Assembly: GCA_019114265.1 (NCBI GenBank)
Contig: DXFV01000013.1
Span: 1 to 38,768 of the forward strand
Direction of reading: 5' to 3'
Length of the DNA: 38,768 nt
DNA from: Anaerofilum faecale
GTDB taxonomy: Bacteria; Bacillota; Clostridia; Oscillospirales; Ruminococcaceae
The first letter of the stretch is position 1, and each line of letters starts with the position of its first letter. The position numbers and the translations under genes were made by a program. A model generated the notes under the pieces. That model was not told where the DNA came from. It searched no databases and saw only the letters and a list, made by a program, of their open reading frames with translations. Shown here piece after piece: positions 23,534-31,644 of this stretch.

Positions 23534-24586
23534 ATGAGCCTTGTGAAGATCGAGGATATCCTGCTTGTCCCCGGCGCCAGCGTGCTGGACGCGATGGCCC
23601 AGCTGGACAGGACCGGCCTGGGCGTGCTGTTCGACGCCCCGGACGGCGTGCTGGCGGGCGTGCTCACCGACGGGGACCTGCGCCGGTATATCCTGGCCGG
23701 AGGACGCCTGGAAGGCCCCGCCGCCGAGGCGGTGAACCGCAGCCCCCGCAGCCTGCCGATGGAGCAGCGCGGGCAGGCACGCCAGATGATGCTGGACTGT
23801 ACCATCAAGGCGCTGCCGCTGCTGGACAAGACCGGCCGCATCCAGGACGTGCTGTTTGCCGACGGCCTCGACATCGACACCCGCAAGCGGGCGAGCCTGC
23901 CGGTGGTGATGATGGCGGGCGGCCTGGGCACCCGGCTGTACCCCTACACCAAGATCCTGCCCAAACCCCTGATCCCGGTGGGCGAGCTGCCCATCGCCGA
24001 GCACATCATCCACCGCTTCCAGGACGTGGGCTGCAGCCGGTTCTATCTGGTTGTGAACTATAAAAAGAACATGATAAAGTCCTATTTCAACGATCTGGAA
24101 AAGGACTACACCGTCGAGTACGCCGACGAGGACACCCCGCTGGGCACCGGCGGCGGCCTGCGCCTGCTGAAAGACCAGCTGCACGAGACCTTCTTCCTCA
24201 CCAACTGCGACATTTTGATCGACGCGGATTTCGGAGACGTCTACGACTTCCACCGCCGGCAGGGCAACAAGATCACGATGGTGTGCGCGGTGAAGCACTT
24301 CACCATCCCCTACGGGGTGGTGGAGCTGGCGGACGACGGCCAGGTCCGCGCGATGCAGGAAAAGCCGGAGATGAATTTCCTCACCAACACCGGCGTCTAT
24401 GTGGTGGAGCCGGAGGTCATCGGCCTGATCCAGCCCGACACCCCCACCCCCTTCACCGACCTGATCGAGGCGGTGCGCAGGGAGGGCGGGCGCGTGGGCG
24501 TCTACCCGGTGAGCGAACAGAGCTGGATGGACATGGGGCAGCTGGAGGAGCTGGACAACATGCGCCGCCGTTTGGAGCAGAGCTGA
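23534..24586 (+). CDS. ptmE: CBS-domain sugar nucleotidyltransferase (PtmE-like, amino-sugar-1-phosphate guanylyltransferase)
   Basis: A 350-residue cytoplasmic enzyme. Residues 1-112 form a pair of CBS motifs (LTDGDLRRYI at 44-53 is characteristic). From about 122 there is a nucleotidyltransferase domain with GGLGTRLYPYT (129-139) and LPKPLIPVG (142-150), then GTGGGL and NCDIL. In Campylobacter, PtmE makes the GDP-linked amino sugar that feeds LegB, so this gene indicates a GDP-based rather than UDP-based nonulosonate route. CBS pairs often bind adenine nucleotides and could give feedback control. AAGGAGG lies 6 bases before ATG 23534; an in-frame TTG at 23510 lies ahead of that site and was rejected. 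Guanine specificity is inferred from family and context. Confidence 0.82.
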   Translation: MSLVKIEDILLVPGASVLDAMAQLDRTGLGVLFDAPDGVLAGVLTDGDLRRYILAGGRLEGPAAEAVNRSPRSLPMEQRGQARQMMLDCTIKALPLLDKTGRIQDVLFADGLDIDTRKRASLPVVMMAGGLGTRLYPYTKILPKPLIPVGELPIAEHIIHRFQDVGCSRFYLVVNYKKNMIKSYFNDLEKDYTVEYADEDTPLGTGGGLRLLKDQLHETFFLTNCDILIDADFGDVYDFHRRQGNKITMVCAVKHFTIPYGVVELADDGQVRAMQEKPEMNFLTNTGVYVVEPEVIGLIQPDTPTPFTDLIEAVRREGGRVGVYPVSEQSWMDMGQLEELDNMRRRLEQS

Positions 24587-24613
24587 AGGTCCCGCAGGAA
24601 AGGAGCGTTTTGC

Positions 24614-25609
24614 ATGAGCATTCTCATCATCGCCGAGGCCGGCGTGAACCACAACGGCAGCCTGGAGCTGGCGATGCAGATGGCGCTGGCCGCCAAGCAG
24701 GCCGGCGCCGACATCGTGAAATACCAGACGGCGGTGCCGGAGCTGGTGATCTCCAGATTTGCCGAAAAGGCCGAGTACCAGAAACAGCAGACCGGCGAGG
24801 CGGAAAGCCAGCTGGAAATGGTGAAAAAGATCCATTTCGGCTTTGCCGAGCACCGCAAACTGAAGGAATATTGCGATTCCATCGGCATTCTGTATCTGTC
24901 CACCCCGTTCGACCTGCCCAGCATCGAGTTCCTCGAGAGCATGGACCCGCCCTTTTATAAGGTGCCGTCGGGCGAGATCACCAACCTGCCGTATCTGGAG
25001 GCCATCGCCGCGCTGAAAAAGCCGGTGATCCTGTCCACCGGCATGTGCGAGATGGAGGAGGTGCAGGCCGCGCTGCGGGTGCTGCGGGAGGGCGGCTGCC
25101 CCAAGGTCACCCTGCTGCACTGCAACACCGAATACCCCACCCCCTACGCCGACGCCAACCTGCGCGCGATGGAGGACCTGCGCCGCCAGACCGGCTGCCC
25201 GGTGGGCTATTCCGACCACACGCTGGGCATCGAGTGCGACATCGCCGCCGCCGCGCTGGGGGCCGAGGTGATCGAAAAGCACTTCACGCTGGACAAGACG
25301 ATGGAAGGCCCCGACCACCGCGCCAGCCTGGAGCCGGACGAACTGGCCGCCATGATCCGCGCGGTGCGCAACGTCGAGGCGGCGCTGGGCACCGGCGAGA
25401 AGCATGTCAGCGCCAGCGAGGGCAAGAACCGTCCCATCGCCCGCAAGAGCATCGTGGCCGCCCGCCCCATCCGGAAGGGCGAGGTGTTCACCGCCGAAAA
25501 CCTCACCACAAAGCGTCCCGGCGACGGCGTCAGCCCGATGCGCTGGCATGAGGTGCTGGGCAAAACCGCCGCGCGCGATTTCGCCGAGGACGAAAAGATC
25601 GAACTGTAA
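24614..25609 (+). CDS. legI: Nonulosonic acid synthase, LegI/NeuB family
   Basis: A 331-residue enzyme that condenses phosphoenolpyruvate with a 6-deoxy diamino-mannose to give the nine-carbon acid. The TIM-barrel NeuB domain runs to about residue 250, with AEAGVNHNG (7-15), KYQT, STPFD, KVPSGEI, STGM, HCNTEYPTP, GYSDHT and EKHFTLD in order. An antifreeze-like SAF domain at about 270-331 contains RKSIVA, KGEVFT and the TKRPGDGVSP block. The split HFTLDKTMEGPDH metal and substrate loop is intact. AAAGGAG precedes the ATG. The family also makes sialic acid (NeuB) and pseudaminic acid (PseI); the company of LegB, LegC, a PtmE-like enzyme and LegG points to legionaminic acid. Confidence 0.9.
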   Translation: MSILIIAEAGVNHNGSLELAMQMALAAKQAGADIVKYQTAVPELVISRFAEKAEYQKQQTGEAESQLEMVKKIHFGFAEHRKLKEYCDSIGILYLSTPFDLPSIEFLESMDPPFYKVPSGEITNLPYLEAIAALKKPVILSTGMCEMEEVQAALRVLREGGCPKVTLLHCNTEYPTPYADANLRAMEDLRRQTGCPVGYSDHTLGIECDIAAAALGAEVIEKHFTLDKTMEGPDHRASLEPDELAAMIRAVRNVEAALGTGEKHVSASEGKNRPIARKSIVAARPIRKGEVFTAENLTTKRPGDGVSPMRWHEVLGKTAARDFAEDEKIEL

Positions 25610-25631
25610 CGCATTGAAAGGAGGGCCGTTT

Positions 25632-26810
25632 ATGCAAAAACGAATCGCTGTCATCACCGGTACACGCGCCGAATACGGCCTTTTGCACCGGGTATTTCTG
25701 GAGCTGCAAAAGCAGCCGTCGCTCTCCCCCGAGCTGGTGGTCACCGGGGCGCACCTCGCGCCGGAATACGGCGAGACGGTGCGGGAGATCGAGGCGGACG
25801 GCCTGCCGATCACTGCGCGCGTTCCCATCCTGAAATTCGGCAGCGGGCAGGTGGCCACCGCCCACACCGCCGCCTATGCGATGGAGCAGTTCACCGGCCT
25901 GTTCAGCGGCCACCGTCCCGACGCCGTGCTGGTGCTGGGCGACCGGTACGAGATCTTCGCGGCGGCTTCGGCGGCTGCGATGCTGGGCATCCCGGTCATC
26001 CACATCAGCGGCGGAGACGTCACGCTGGGCGCGGCCGACGACTGGTACCGCCACTGCATCACCAAGATGGCCAGCCTGCATTTCCCCTCCTGCGCCGAAT
26101 ACGCCCGCCGGCTCGTCCGCATGGGCGAGGACCCCGCCCGGGTGCACAACGTGGGGGGCCTGGGCGACGAGAACATCCGCAAGATGCCCCGCATGCCGCT
26201 GGACGAGATCGCCGAAAGCATCGGCTTTTCGCTGGACGCACCCTATGCGCTGGTCACCTTCCATCCCGAAACAGCAGGCGCCGCCAGCCCCCTGGCCCAG
26301 ATGGAGCAGCTGCTGGCCGCGATGGAACAGATGCAAAATATGCGCTGGATCATCACCAAGGCCAACGCCGACGCGGGCGGCGAGGGGCTCAACGCCCGTC
26401 TGGAGCGCTGGTGTGAGGGGCGCGAAAACGCCGTCCTGGTGGCAAGCCTCGGCGTGAAACGCTACCTCTCCGCGATGGAAAAAGCCGCGATGGTGGTGGG
26501 CAATTCGTCCTCCGGCGTGGTGGAGACCCCCACCTTTGGGGTGCCCGCCGTCAACATCGGGCAGCGGCAGGCCGGGCGCATCCTGTGCGGCAACGTCCTC
26601 TGCTGCCCCGCCGAGGAAAGCGCCATCCTCGCCGCGATGCAGAAGGCGGTCAGCCCCCAGTTCACCGCCGCCGCGCATCGCACCGTCAGCCCCTACAACG
26701 GCGGCGACACCGCCCGCCGCATCGCCGCCATCACCGCCAAAGCGCTGGAGGACCCCGCGTTCGCCGCACCCAAGGGCTTCTACGACGGCCCGGTGCCGGA
26801 CAGCCTGTAA
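25632..26810 (+). CDS. legG: Hydrolysing NDP-sugar 2-epimerase, LegG/NeuC family
   Basis: A 392-residue cytoplasmic enzyme of the GT-B-fold UDP-GlcNAc 2-epimerase family. It inverts C2 and releases the nucleotide, giving the manno-configured sugar used by LegI. Motifs seen are GTRAEYG (10-16), GDRYEI, ISGGDVTLGAADDWYRH followed by ITKMASLHF, FHPET and GNSSSGVVETP. The usual Glu in HGGE is Asp here (GGD) and the pattern DDWYRH differs slightly from NeuC (DD/D-x-x-RH), which may reflect a different nucleotide or substituent. It has AAAGGAGGG upstream. Gene order legI-legG is as in other nonulosonate clusters. Confidence 0.88.
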   Translation: MQKRIAVITGTRAEYGLLHRVFLELQKQPSLSPELVVTGAHLAPEYGETVREIEADGLPITARVPILKFGSGQVATAHTAAYAMEQFTGLFSGHRPDAVLVLGDRYEIFAAASAAAMLGIPVIHISGGDVTLGAADDWYRHCITKMASLHFPSCAEYARRLVRMGEDPARVHNVGGLGDENIRKMPRMPLDEIAESIGFSLDAPYALVTFHPETAGAASPLAQMEQLLAAMEQMQNMRWIITKANADAGGEGLNARLERWCEGRENAVLVASLGVKRYLSAMEKAAMVVGNSSSGVVETPTFGVPAVNIGQRQAGRILCGNVLCCPAEESAILAAMQKAVSPQFTAAAHRTVSPYNGGDTARRIAAITAKALEDPAFAAPKGFYDGPVPDSL

Positions 26811-26832
26811 ACAAAAAGGAAGGATGCAAGCC

Positions 26833-27810
26833 ATGAACATTCTGATCGTCGGCCTGGGCAGCATGGGCAAACGCCGCGCCCGGCTTCTGAAAGGCATCGA
26901 CCCGTCCATCACCGTCTGCGGCGTGGACAACACCGAGTTCCGCCGCGCCGAGGCCGCGGGGCAGGGCATCACCGCCTACGCCTCCATCCAGGACGCGCTG
27001 GACGCCGAGACCATCGACGCCGCGCTGGTCTGCACCGCGCCGCTGACCCACGCGGTCATCATCAAACAGCTGCTGGGCGCCGGTCTGCCGGTGTTCACCG
27101 AGCTGAATCTGGTGGGCGACGGCTACGAGGATCTGATGGCGCTGGCCAGGGAAAAGGGCCTGCCGCTGTTTTTGTCCTCCACCATGCTCTACCGCGCCGA
27201 GACCCAGTACATCCGCCGCGAGGTGGAGGCGTTCGGCCGTCCGGTGAACTATATCTACCACATCGGACAGTACCTGCCCGACTGGCACCCCTGGGAGAAC
27301 TACCGCAACTTTTTTGTGAAAAACCCCCGCACCGGCGGCGTGCGGGAGATCTTCGGCATCGAGCTGCCCTGGCTGCTGGACGCCTTCGGTCCGGTCGCTT
27401 CGATGCACGTCGAAAAGGACCGCATCAGCCGGCTGGAGATCGAGTACGACGACAGCGTCTTTGTCACCCTGCGCCACCAGAACGGCGTGAAGGGCCTGCT
27501 GGCGGTGGACGTGGTGAGCCCCAAAGCGGTGCGCAACTTTGAGGTGTTCGGCGAAGGGCTGCACCTGTTCTGGGAGGGCAATCCCAAAGCGCTCTTCCGC
27601 TACGACGCCGAGACCAAAGAGAAGGTCCCGGTGGACACCTACGGCTCCTTCGAGCACGACCCCCGCTATTCCGACAACATCGTCGAAAACGCCTATGTGG
27701 ACGAGCTGTCCAACTTCCTGGGCGTGCTGAAGGGCGCCGAGCAGCCGCGGTACAGCTTTGAAAAGGACCTGGCGGCCATCGCCCTGATGGACGCCATCGA
27801 GGAGGCATGA
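26833..27810 (+). CDS. Gfo/Idh/MocA-type oxidoreductase 1
   Basis: A 325-residue NAD(P)-dependent oxidoreductase-like protein. The Rossmann motif VGLGSMG lies at 6-12. The site normally occupied by the conserved EKP motif reads ELN (Glu90-Leu91-Asn92), so the family lysine is replaced by Asn. The second domain contains YLPDWHPWENYR, which matches YLPDW-x-P-x-x-x-YR in the next gene, showing that the two are distant paralogues in tandem. ATG at 26833 has AGGAAGGA upstream; an ATG at 26824 falls inside that site. Gfo/Idh proteins recur in legionaminic and pseudaminic acid loci, but their reaction there is not something I can assign from sequence. Confidence 0.8.
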   Translation: MNILIVGLGSMGKRRARLLKGIDPSITVCGVDNTEFRRAEAAGQGITAYASIQDALDAETIDAALVCTAPLTHAVIIKQLLGAGLPVFTELNLVGDGYEDLMALAREKGLPLFLSSTMLYRAETQYIRREVEAFGRPVNYIYHIGQYLPDWHPWENYRNFFVKNPRTGGVREIFGIELPWLLDAFGPVASMHVEKDRISRLEIEYDDSVFVTLRHQNGVKGLLAVDVVSPKAVRNFEVFGEGLHLFWEGNPKALFRYDAETKEKVPVDTYGSFEHDPRYSDNIVENAYVDELSNFLGVLKGAEQPRYSFEKDLAAIALMDAIEEA

Positions 27811-27811
27811 T

Positions 27812-28741
27812 ATGCGCGCGCTGTTTGTGGGCCTGGGCAGCATCGGCACCCGGCATCTGAAAAACCTCACCGCGCTGTGCGCACAGAAGGGCATCCCGCT
27901 TGAAGCCGAGGCGCTGCGCTCCTCCGCGCGCCAGCTGCCCCCGGAGACCGCCGCCCTTCTTTCTGCCCAGCACACCGCCCTGCCCGAGACCGGGCGCTGG
28001 GACGCGGCCTTCATCACCAATCCCACCCATCTGCACGCCGCCGCGCTGGAAGAGCTGCGCGGGCGGGCAGACACCTTCTTCATCGAAAAGCCCATCTTTG
28101 AATCCACCGGCTACGACCTGGCCGCGCTGGGCCTTGCCGGGAAAAAAGCCTATGTGGCCGCGCCGATGCGGTGGTGCGGGGCGTTTCTGGCCCTGAAAGA
28201 GGAGATGAAGGGGCTGCACCCGTATTCCGCGCGCGTGATCTGTTCGTCCTATCTGCCCGACTGGCGCCCCGGCGTCGACTACCGCACCGTCTACTCGGCC
28301 CACCGTGATATGGGGGGCGGCGTCACCATCGACCTCATCCACGAGTGGGACTATCTGGTGGACCTGTTCGGGGCGCCGCTGGAGACCTGCAATTTCAAGG
28401 GCACCTACTCCCATCTGGAGATCGACTCGGACGACATCAGCATCTACATCGCGCGCTGGCCGAAGATGCTGGGCGAGGTGCATCTCGACTACTTCGGCCG
28501 GGAATACCGCCGCAGCATCGAGCTGTTCTGCCAGGACGGCACCCTCACGGCCGATTTCGGGGCCGGGCGGGTGATTTGTGCGGACGGCCGCTGCATCGAC
28601 TGCGCCGAGCCGGTGAACCGCCGCTACGAGCGGGAGATGGAATATTTTCTGGACTATGCGCTGCACGGGGAAGGGGAGAGCGTGAACCCGCCCGCCGAGG
28701 CGCTGAAGGTATTGAAACTTACGTTGGGGGAATCACTGTGA
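27812..28741 (+). CDS. Gfo/Idh/MocA-type oxidoreductase 2
   Basis: A 309-residue protein starting one base after the previous stop codon. The Rossmann motif is VGLGSIGTRH (6-15). The conserved EKP is intact (92-94, in FFIEKPIFES), unlike its neighbour. The substrate domain has SSYLPDWRPGVDYRT and then GGGVTIDLIHEWDYLVDLFG, with an Asp and a His where family members bind substrate. Its stop overlaps the GTG start of legF (GTGA), so production is tied to that of the CMP-sugar synthetase. The pair could catalyse an oxidation/reduction cycle on a pathway intermediate; this is inference. Confidence 0.82.
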   Translation: MRALFVGLGSIGTRHLKNLTALCAQKGIPLEAEALRSSARQLPPETAALLSAQHTALPETGRWDAAFITNPTHLHAAALEELRGRADTFFIEKPIFESTGYDLAALGLAGKKAYVAAPMRWCGAFLALKEEMKGLHPYSARVICSSYLPDWRPGVDYRTVYSAHRDMGGGVTIDLIHEWDYLVDLFGAPLETCNFKGTYSHLEIDSDDISIYIARWPKMLGEVHLDYFGREYRRSIELFCQDGTLTADFGAGRVICADGRCIDCAEPVNRRYEREMEYFLDYALHGEGESVNPPAEALKVLKLTLGESL

Positions 28742-29499
28742 AACGCTTGCTCATCACCATTTGCGGCCGCGCCGGCAGCAAAGGCTTCAAAAACAAAAAT
28801 CTCAAGACCTTCTGCGACAAGCCTCTGGTCTACTATACGCTGGCCGCCGCCTGCCTGTTCAAGAGCCGCCGGCCCGACGTGGCGGTGGACATCTGCCTGA
28901 ACACCGATTCCGAGCTGCTGGTGGAGATCGTCAAGGCCAAATATCCGGAGGTCACCTACATCCCGCGCGAGGCGGCCCTGTGCGGCGACACGGTGCCCAA
29001 GATGGCGGTGTTCCAGCACAGCCTGCGCGAGATGGAGCGCAAGACTGGCAGGACCTACGACTACCTGATGGACCTGGACATCACCAGCCCGCTGCGCACC
29101 GCGCAGGACGTGGAGAACGCCTTCAACACAAAGGATGCGCGCAGGGACCTGGACCTGGTGTTCAGCGTCACCGAGGCGCGCCGCAACCCCTATTTCAATA
29201 TGGTCAAGGCCGTGGGCGACCACGTGGAAAAGGTGATCGCCAGCCCCTTCACCGCCCGCCAGCAGGCGCCTGCCATCTTCGACCTCAACGCCAGCATCTA
29301 CGTCTTTCGCCGCGATTTTCTGGCCAACAACCGCACCGGCATCCTGTGGGACGGCAAGATCGGCGTTTCCAAAATGCTGGACACCGGCATTTTGGACATC
29401 GACTCGGAGGAGGACTTCCGCCTGATGGAGGTCATCGCCCGCTATCTCTACGATTCCAACCCGGACTTCGCCGCCGTGCGGGCGGCCATCCGCGGCTGA
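28738..29499 (+). CDS. legF: CMP-nonulosonate cytidylyltransferase, LegF/NeuA family
   Basis: A 253-residue cytoplasmic enzyme that activates the nine-carbon acid with CTP, giving the donor for glycosyltransferases. The N-terminal loop GRAGSKGFKNKNLK replaces the usual ARGGSKG-x-x-x-KN of acylneuraminate cytidylyltransferases. DLDITSPLRT and a C-terminal DID motif (in ILDIDSEEDF) are the metal and substrate contacts. The start is GTG at 28738, overlapping the preceding stop by GTGA, with GGGGGA upstream; no in-frame ATG exists nearby. It completes the synthetase end of the pathway. Specificity for legionaminic over sialic or pseudaminic acid is inferred from the operon. Confidence 0.88.
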   Translation: MKRLLITICGRAGSKGFKNKNLKTFCDKPLVYYTLAAACLFKSRRPDVAVDICLNTDSELLVEIVKAKYPEVTYIPREAALCGDTVPKMAVFQHSLREMERKTGRTYDYLMDLDITSPLRTAQDVENAFNTKDARRDLDLVFSVTEARRNPYFNMVKAVGDHVEKVIASPFTARQQAPAIFDLNASIYVFRRDFLANNRTGILWDGKIGVSKMLDTGILDIDSEEDFRLMEVIARYLYDSNPDFAAVRAAIRG

Positions 29500-29517
29500 A
29501 CAAAGGAGGGCTGCGCC

Positions 29518-30318
29518 ATGACCGTGCAGCAGATGCAGCTGAAGATCGAGCAATACCTCACCTGCGCCGACCGCCGCCTGCTGGACAGCTTCCCGCTGCC
29601 GGGCGGGCGGGCGCGGCTGTTCGTGGCCAATCCCCAGAGCTACCTGTGCAACTACGCGGTGGTCACCGAATGGCTGGACGCCGACGAGACCATCGAGGCC
29701 GCCGAGGAGGAATTTGCGGGGCGGGGGATCTCGCCCTGCCGGTTCTACGGCGCGCCGGACAGCGTGGACCTGGAGGCGCTGCGCCCTGCCTTTCTGCGCC
29801 ACGGGTATGCCGTGCGCACGATGTACGAGGTGGAGACGATGGCCTTTGAGGGCCCCATCCCGCCCGCGCCCGTCTGCGAAGGCGAGATGCGCTGGGTGGA
29901 GGACCGCCTGGACGAGGACCAGCGCCGCTTTGTGACGGAGCACCCCCACGGCGGCGAGTACAGCCTGAAATATCTGGCGCGCGTGCTGCGCCTGCGGGCG
30001 GGCAAGATCCTGTTCGCCTACCGGGACGGCCTGCCCACCGCCGGCCTTTTGTATCTGCCGCGGGGCGACACGGTGATGATCACCGACGAATACACCCCGC
30101 TGGACTACCGTCCCGGCGGGCTTGGCACCGCGATGATCGCCCAGGCGGTGCAGCTGTTCGGCAGGCAGGGGATGCAGCTTTTGTTCCTGCAGGCCTCCAG
30201 CCCGGACGGCAAGCGCTTCTGCCGGGAATGCGGCTTTGTTCCGGTGCCCATCGCGCCGGTGTGGTGGGCGGTGAAGGGCGGTCTGCCCGATTGGATGACG
30301 GGAGGAAAAGACAGTTGA
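29518..30318 (+). CDS. GNAT-family acetyltransferase, probably with degenerate tandem domain
   Basis: A 266-residue protein. The C-terminal half (about 125-266) has a GNAT acetyl-CoA site, YRPGGLGTAMIAQAV, followed by LFLQASSPDGKRFCRECGF, the usual motif A/B layout. The N-terminal half ends in FLRHGYAVRTMYEVETM, which looks like the last strands of a second, degenerate GNAT domain. It lies 18 bases after legF with a good AAAGGAGG site. The legionaminic pathway needs an acetyltransferase (LegH) for the 4-amino group, and no other candidate is in the operon, so this is the best positional candidate; sequence alone does not prove it. Its stop overlaps the TTG start of the exporter gene. Confidence 0.7.
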   Translation: MTVQQMQLKIEQYLTCADRRLLDSFPLPGGRARLFVANPQSYLCNYAVVTEWLDADETIEAAEEEFAGRGISPCRFYGAPDSVDLEALRPAFLRHGYAVRTMYEVETMAFEGPIPPAPVCEGEMRWVEDRLDEDQRRFVTEHPHGGEYSLKYLARVLRLRAGKILFAYRDGLPTAGLLYLPRGDTVMITDEYTPLDYRPGGLGTAMIAQAVQLFGRQGMQLLFLQASSPDGKRFCRECGFVPVPIAPVWWAVKGGLPDWMTGGKDS

Positions 30319-31076
30319 ACGACCCCACACAGATCCTGGATATGACCATGCAGGCGGGAGAGCTGCTGCTGAAAAACGGGGCCGAGGTGTTCCGCGTGCA
30401 GCAGACGATGGAGATCATGGCGCGCGCCTACGGCGCCGAGGACTACCACGTCTATGTGCTCACCAACGGCATCTTTGCCACGCTGGGCACGCAGGCGGCC
30501 AAGCTGCAGAACGTGCCGGTGGCCGGCACCCACCTGGGCCGGGTGGACGCGGTGAACAGCCTTTCGCGCCGCATCGCGACCGGGCAGGTGGCGCTGGAAG
30601 AGGCCTCTGCCGAGCTGCGCCGCATCGAGGCCATCCCGCCGGTGCGCATGCCGGTACAGGTGGCGGCCTGCGGCTTCGGCGCGGCCTTTTTCGCGCTGAT
30701 CTTCGGCGGCGGATGGGCGGACTTCGCCTGTGCCTTCGCGGCCGGCGTGCTGCTGCAGCTGTTTTTGTGGCAGGCCGAGGCCCACAATCTCAACAAGATC
30801 ATCACCCGCCTGCTGGGCGCGGCGCTGGTCACGGCGGTGGGCGGCATCGGGGTGGCGCTGGGCATCGGGCAGGATCTCGACAAGATCATCATCGGCAGCA
30901 TCATGCCGCTGACGCCCGGCATCGCCCTCACGATGGCCATCCGCGATTTTTTCAATTCCGACTATCTCTCGGGCACCATCCGCCTGATGGACGCGCTCAT
31001 CATCGGGCTGTCCATCGCCTGCGGGGTGGGCGCGGTGCTCACCTTTGCGCAGTACGGTCTGGGGGTGAGTTTGTGA
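30315..31076 (+). CDS. Threonine/serine exporter, ThrE N-terminal-type subunit (DUF1212)
   Basis: A 253-residue membrane protein equivalent to the first half of Corynebacterium ThrE. A soluble N-terminal part (about 1-110) contains GAEVFRVQQTM, where E-x-x-R and N-G residues are conserved in the family (ALLLKNGAEV-like, LTNGIFAT), and about five helices follow. The start is TTG at 30315, overlapping the GNAT stop (TTGA), with GGGAGG 9 bases upstream. It is coupled to the second subunit by a GTGA overlap. Such pairs export threonine, serine or similar small molecules by proton antiport. Its place at the end of a sugar operon is unusual and may be read-through organisation only. Confidence 0.88.
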   Translation: MNDPTQILDMTMQAGELLLKNGAEVFRVQQTMEIMARAYGAEDYHVYVLTNGIFATLGTQAAKLQNVPVAGTHLGRVDAVNSLSRRIATGQVALEEASAELRRIEAIPPVRMPVQVAACGFGAAFFALIFGGGWADFACAFAAGVLLQLFLWQAEAHNLNKIITRLLGAALVTAVGGIGVALGIGQDLDKIIIGSIMPLTPGIALTMAIRDFFNSDYLSGTIRLMDALIIGLSIACGVGAVLTFAQYGLGVSL

Positions 31077-31522
31077 ACGCAGGGGAGTTTTTCTATCAGC
31101 TGTTCGTGTCCTTCTGCGGCACGCTGGCCTTTGCGATTTTGTTCCACGTCCCGCCCCGGCAATACCTGGCCTGCGGCCTCACCGGCGCGGCCGGATGGGT
31201 GGTGTACACCCTGATGATGCAGGCGCAGGACTCGGTGGTGGTGGCCAGCCTGGTGGCTGTGCTGCCGCTCACGGCGCTGGCGCGGCTCTTCTCCACCCGC
31301 CGCAAAGCCCCCATCACCCTGTTTCTGCTGTGCGGCATCTTCCCGCTGGTGCCGGGCGCCGGCATTTATTACACCGCGTATTATTTCATCATGGGAGACG
31401 CGGCCGCCGCCGGCTTCAAGGGCGCCGAGACCGTCAAGGTGGCCGGCGCGCTGGCGCTGGGGATGGTGGCGGTGCTGGCGCTGCCCAGCCGCCTGTTCCA
31501 GCCCATCCTGCGCCGCCGCTGA
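31073..31522 (+). CDS. Threonine/serine exporter, ThrE C-terminal-type subunit
   Basis: A 149-residue protein with about five membrane helices, equivalent to the second half of ThrE (ThrE_2 family). FHVPPRQYLACGLTGAAGW in the first loop and FPLVPGAGIYYT near residue 95 are typical. The start is GTG at 31073, overlapping the stop of the first subunit. The split into a larger DUF1212 protein and a smaller partner is the usual Firmicutes arrangement. A terminator follows 16 bases after the stop, making this the last gene of the 17-kb operon. Confidence 0.88.
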   Translation: MNAGEFFYQLFVSFCGTLAFAILFHVPPRQYLACGLTGAAGWVVYTLMMQAQDSVVVASLVAVLPLTALARLFSTRRKAPITLFLLCGIFPLVPGAGIYYTAYYFIMGDAAAAGFKGAETVKVAGALALGMVAVLALPSRLFQPILRRR

Positions 31523-31537
31523 CCCGGTATATGTTGT

Positions 31538-31575
31538 CCGGCCTCTGCGCCCCCCGCGCGAGGCCGGGCATTTTT
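31538..31575 (+). terminator. Intrinsic terminator of the 17-kb operon
   Basis: CCGGCCTC (31538-31545) pairs with GAGGCCGG (31560-31567), followed by GCATTTTT. The loop is long (14 bases) but contains further GC pairing potential. Confidence 0.75.
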
Positions 31576-31592
31576 GCGTTTTGCGCACCCTT

Positions 31593-31622
31593 TTGGCAAA
31601 AACGCATATCCTGTGGTATCAA
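31593..31622 (+). promoter_or_regulatory. Probable promoter of murA
   Basis: TTGGCA (31593-31598) and TATCAA (31617-31622) with an extended TGG before the -10; spacer 18. The start codon is 23 bases downstream. Confidence 0.5.
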
Positions 31623-31644
31623 AACGGTGAAACGGGGGATGGAA

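Noticed and set aside
15323..23931. Series of 675- to 813-codon minus-strand frames opposite the membrane-protein genes and legC
   Set aside because: All are low-complexity and overlap genes with consistent ribosome sites and coupled ATGA junctions.
23426..25867. 813-codon minus-strand frame opposite the nucleotidyltransferase and legI
   Set aside because: No domain; legI and the ptmE-like gene have complete motif sets.
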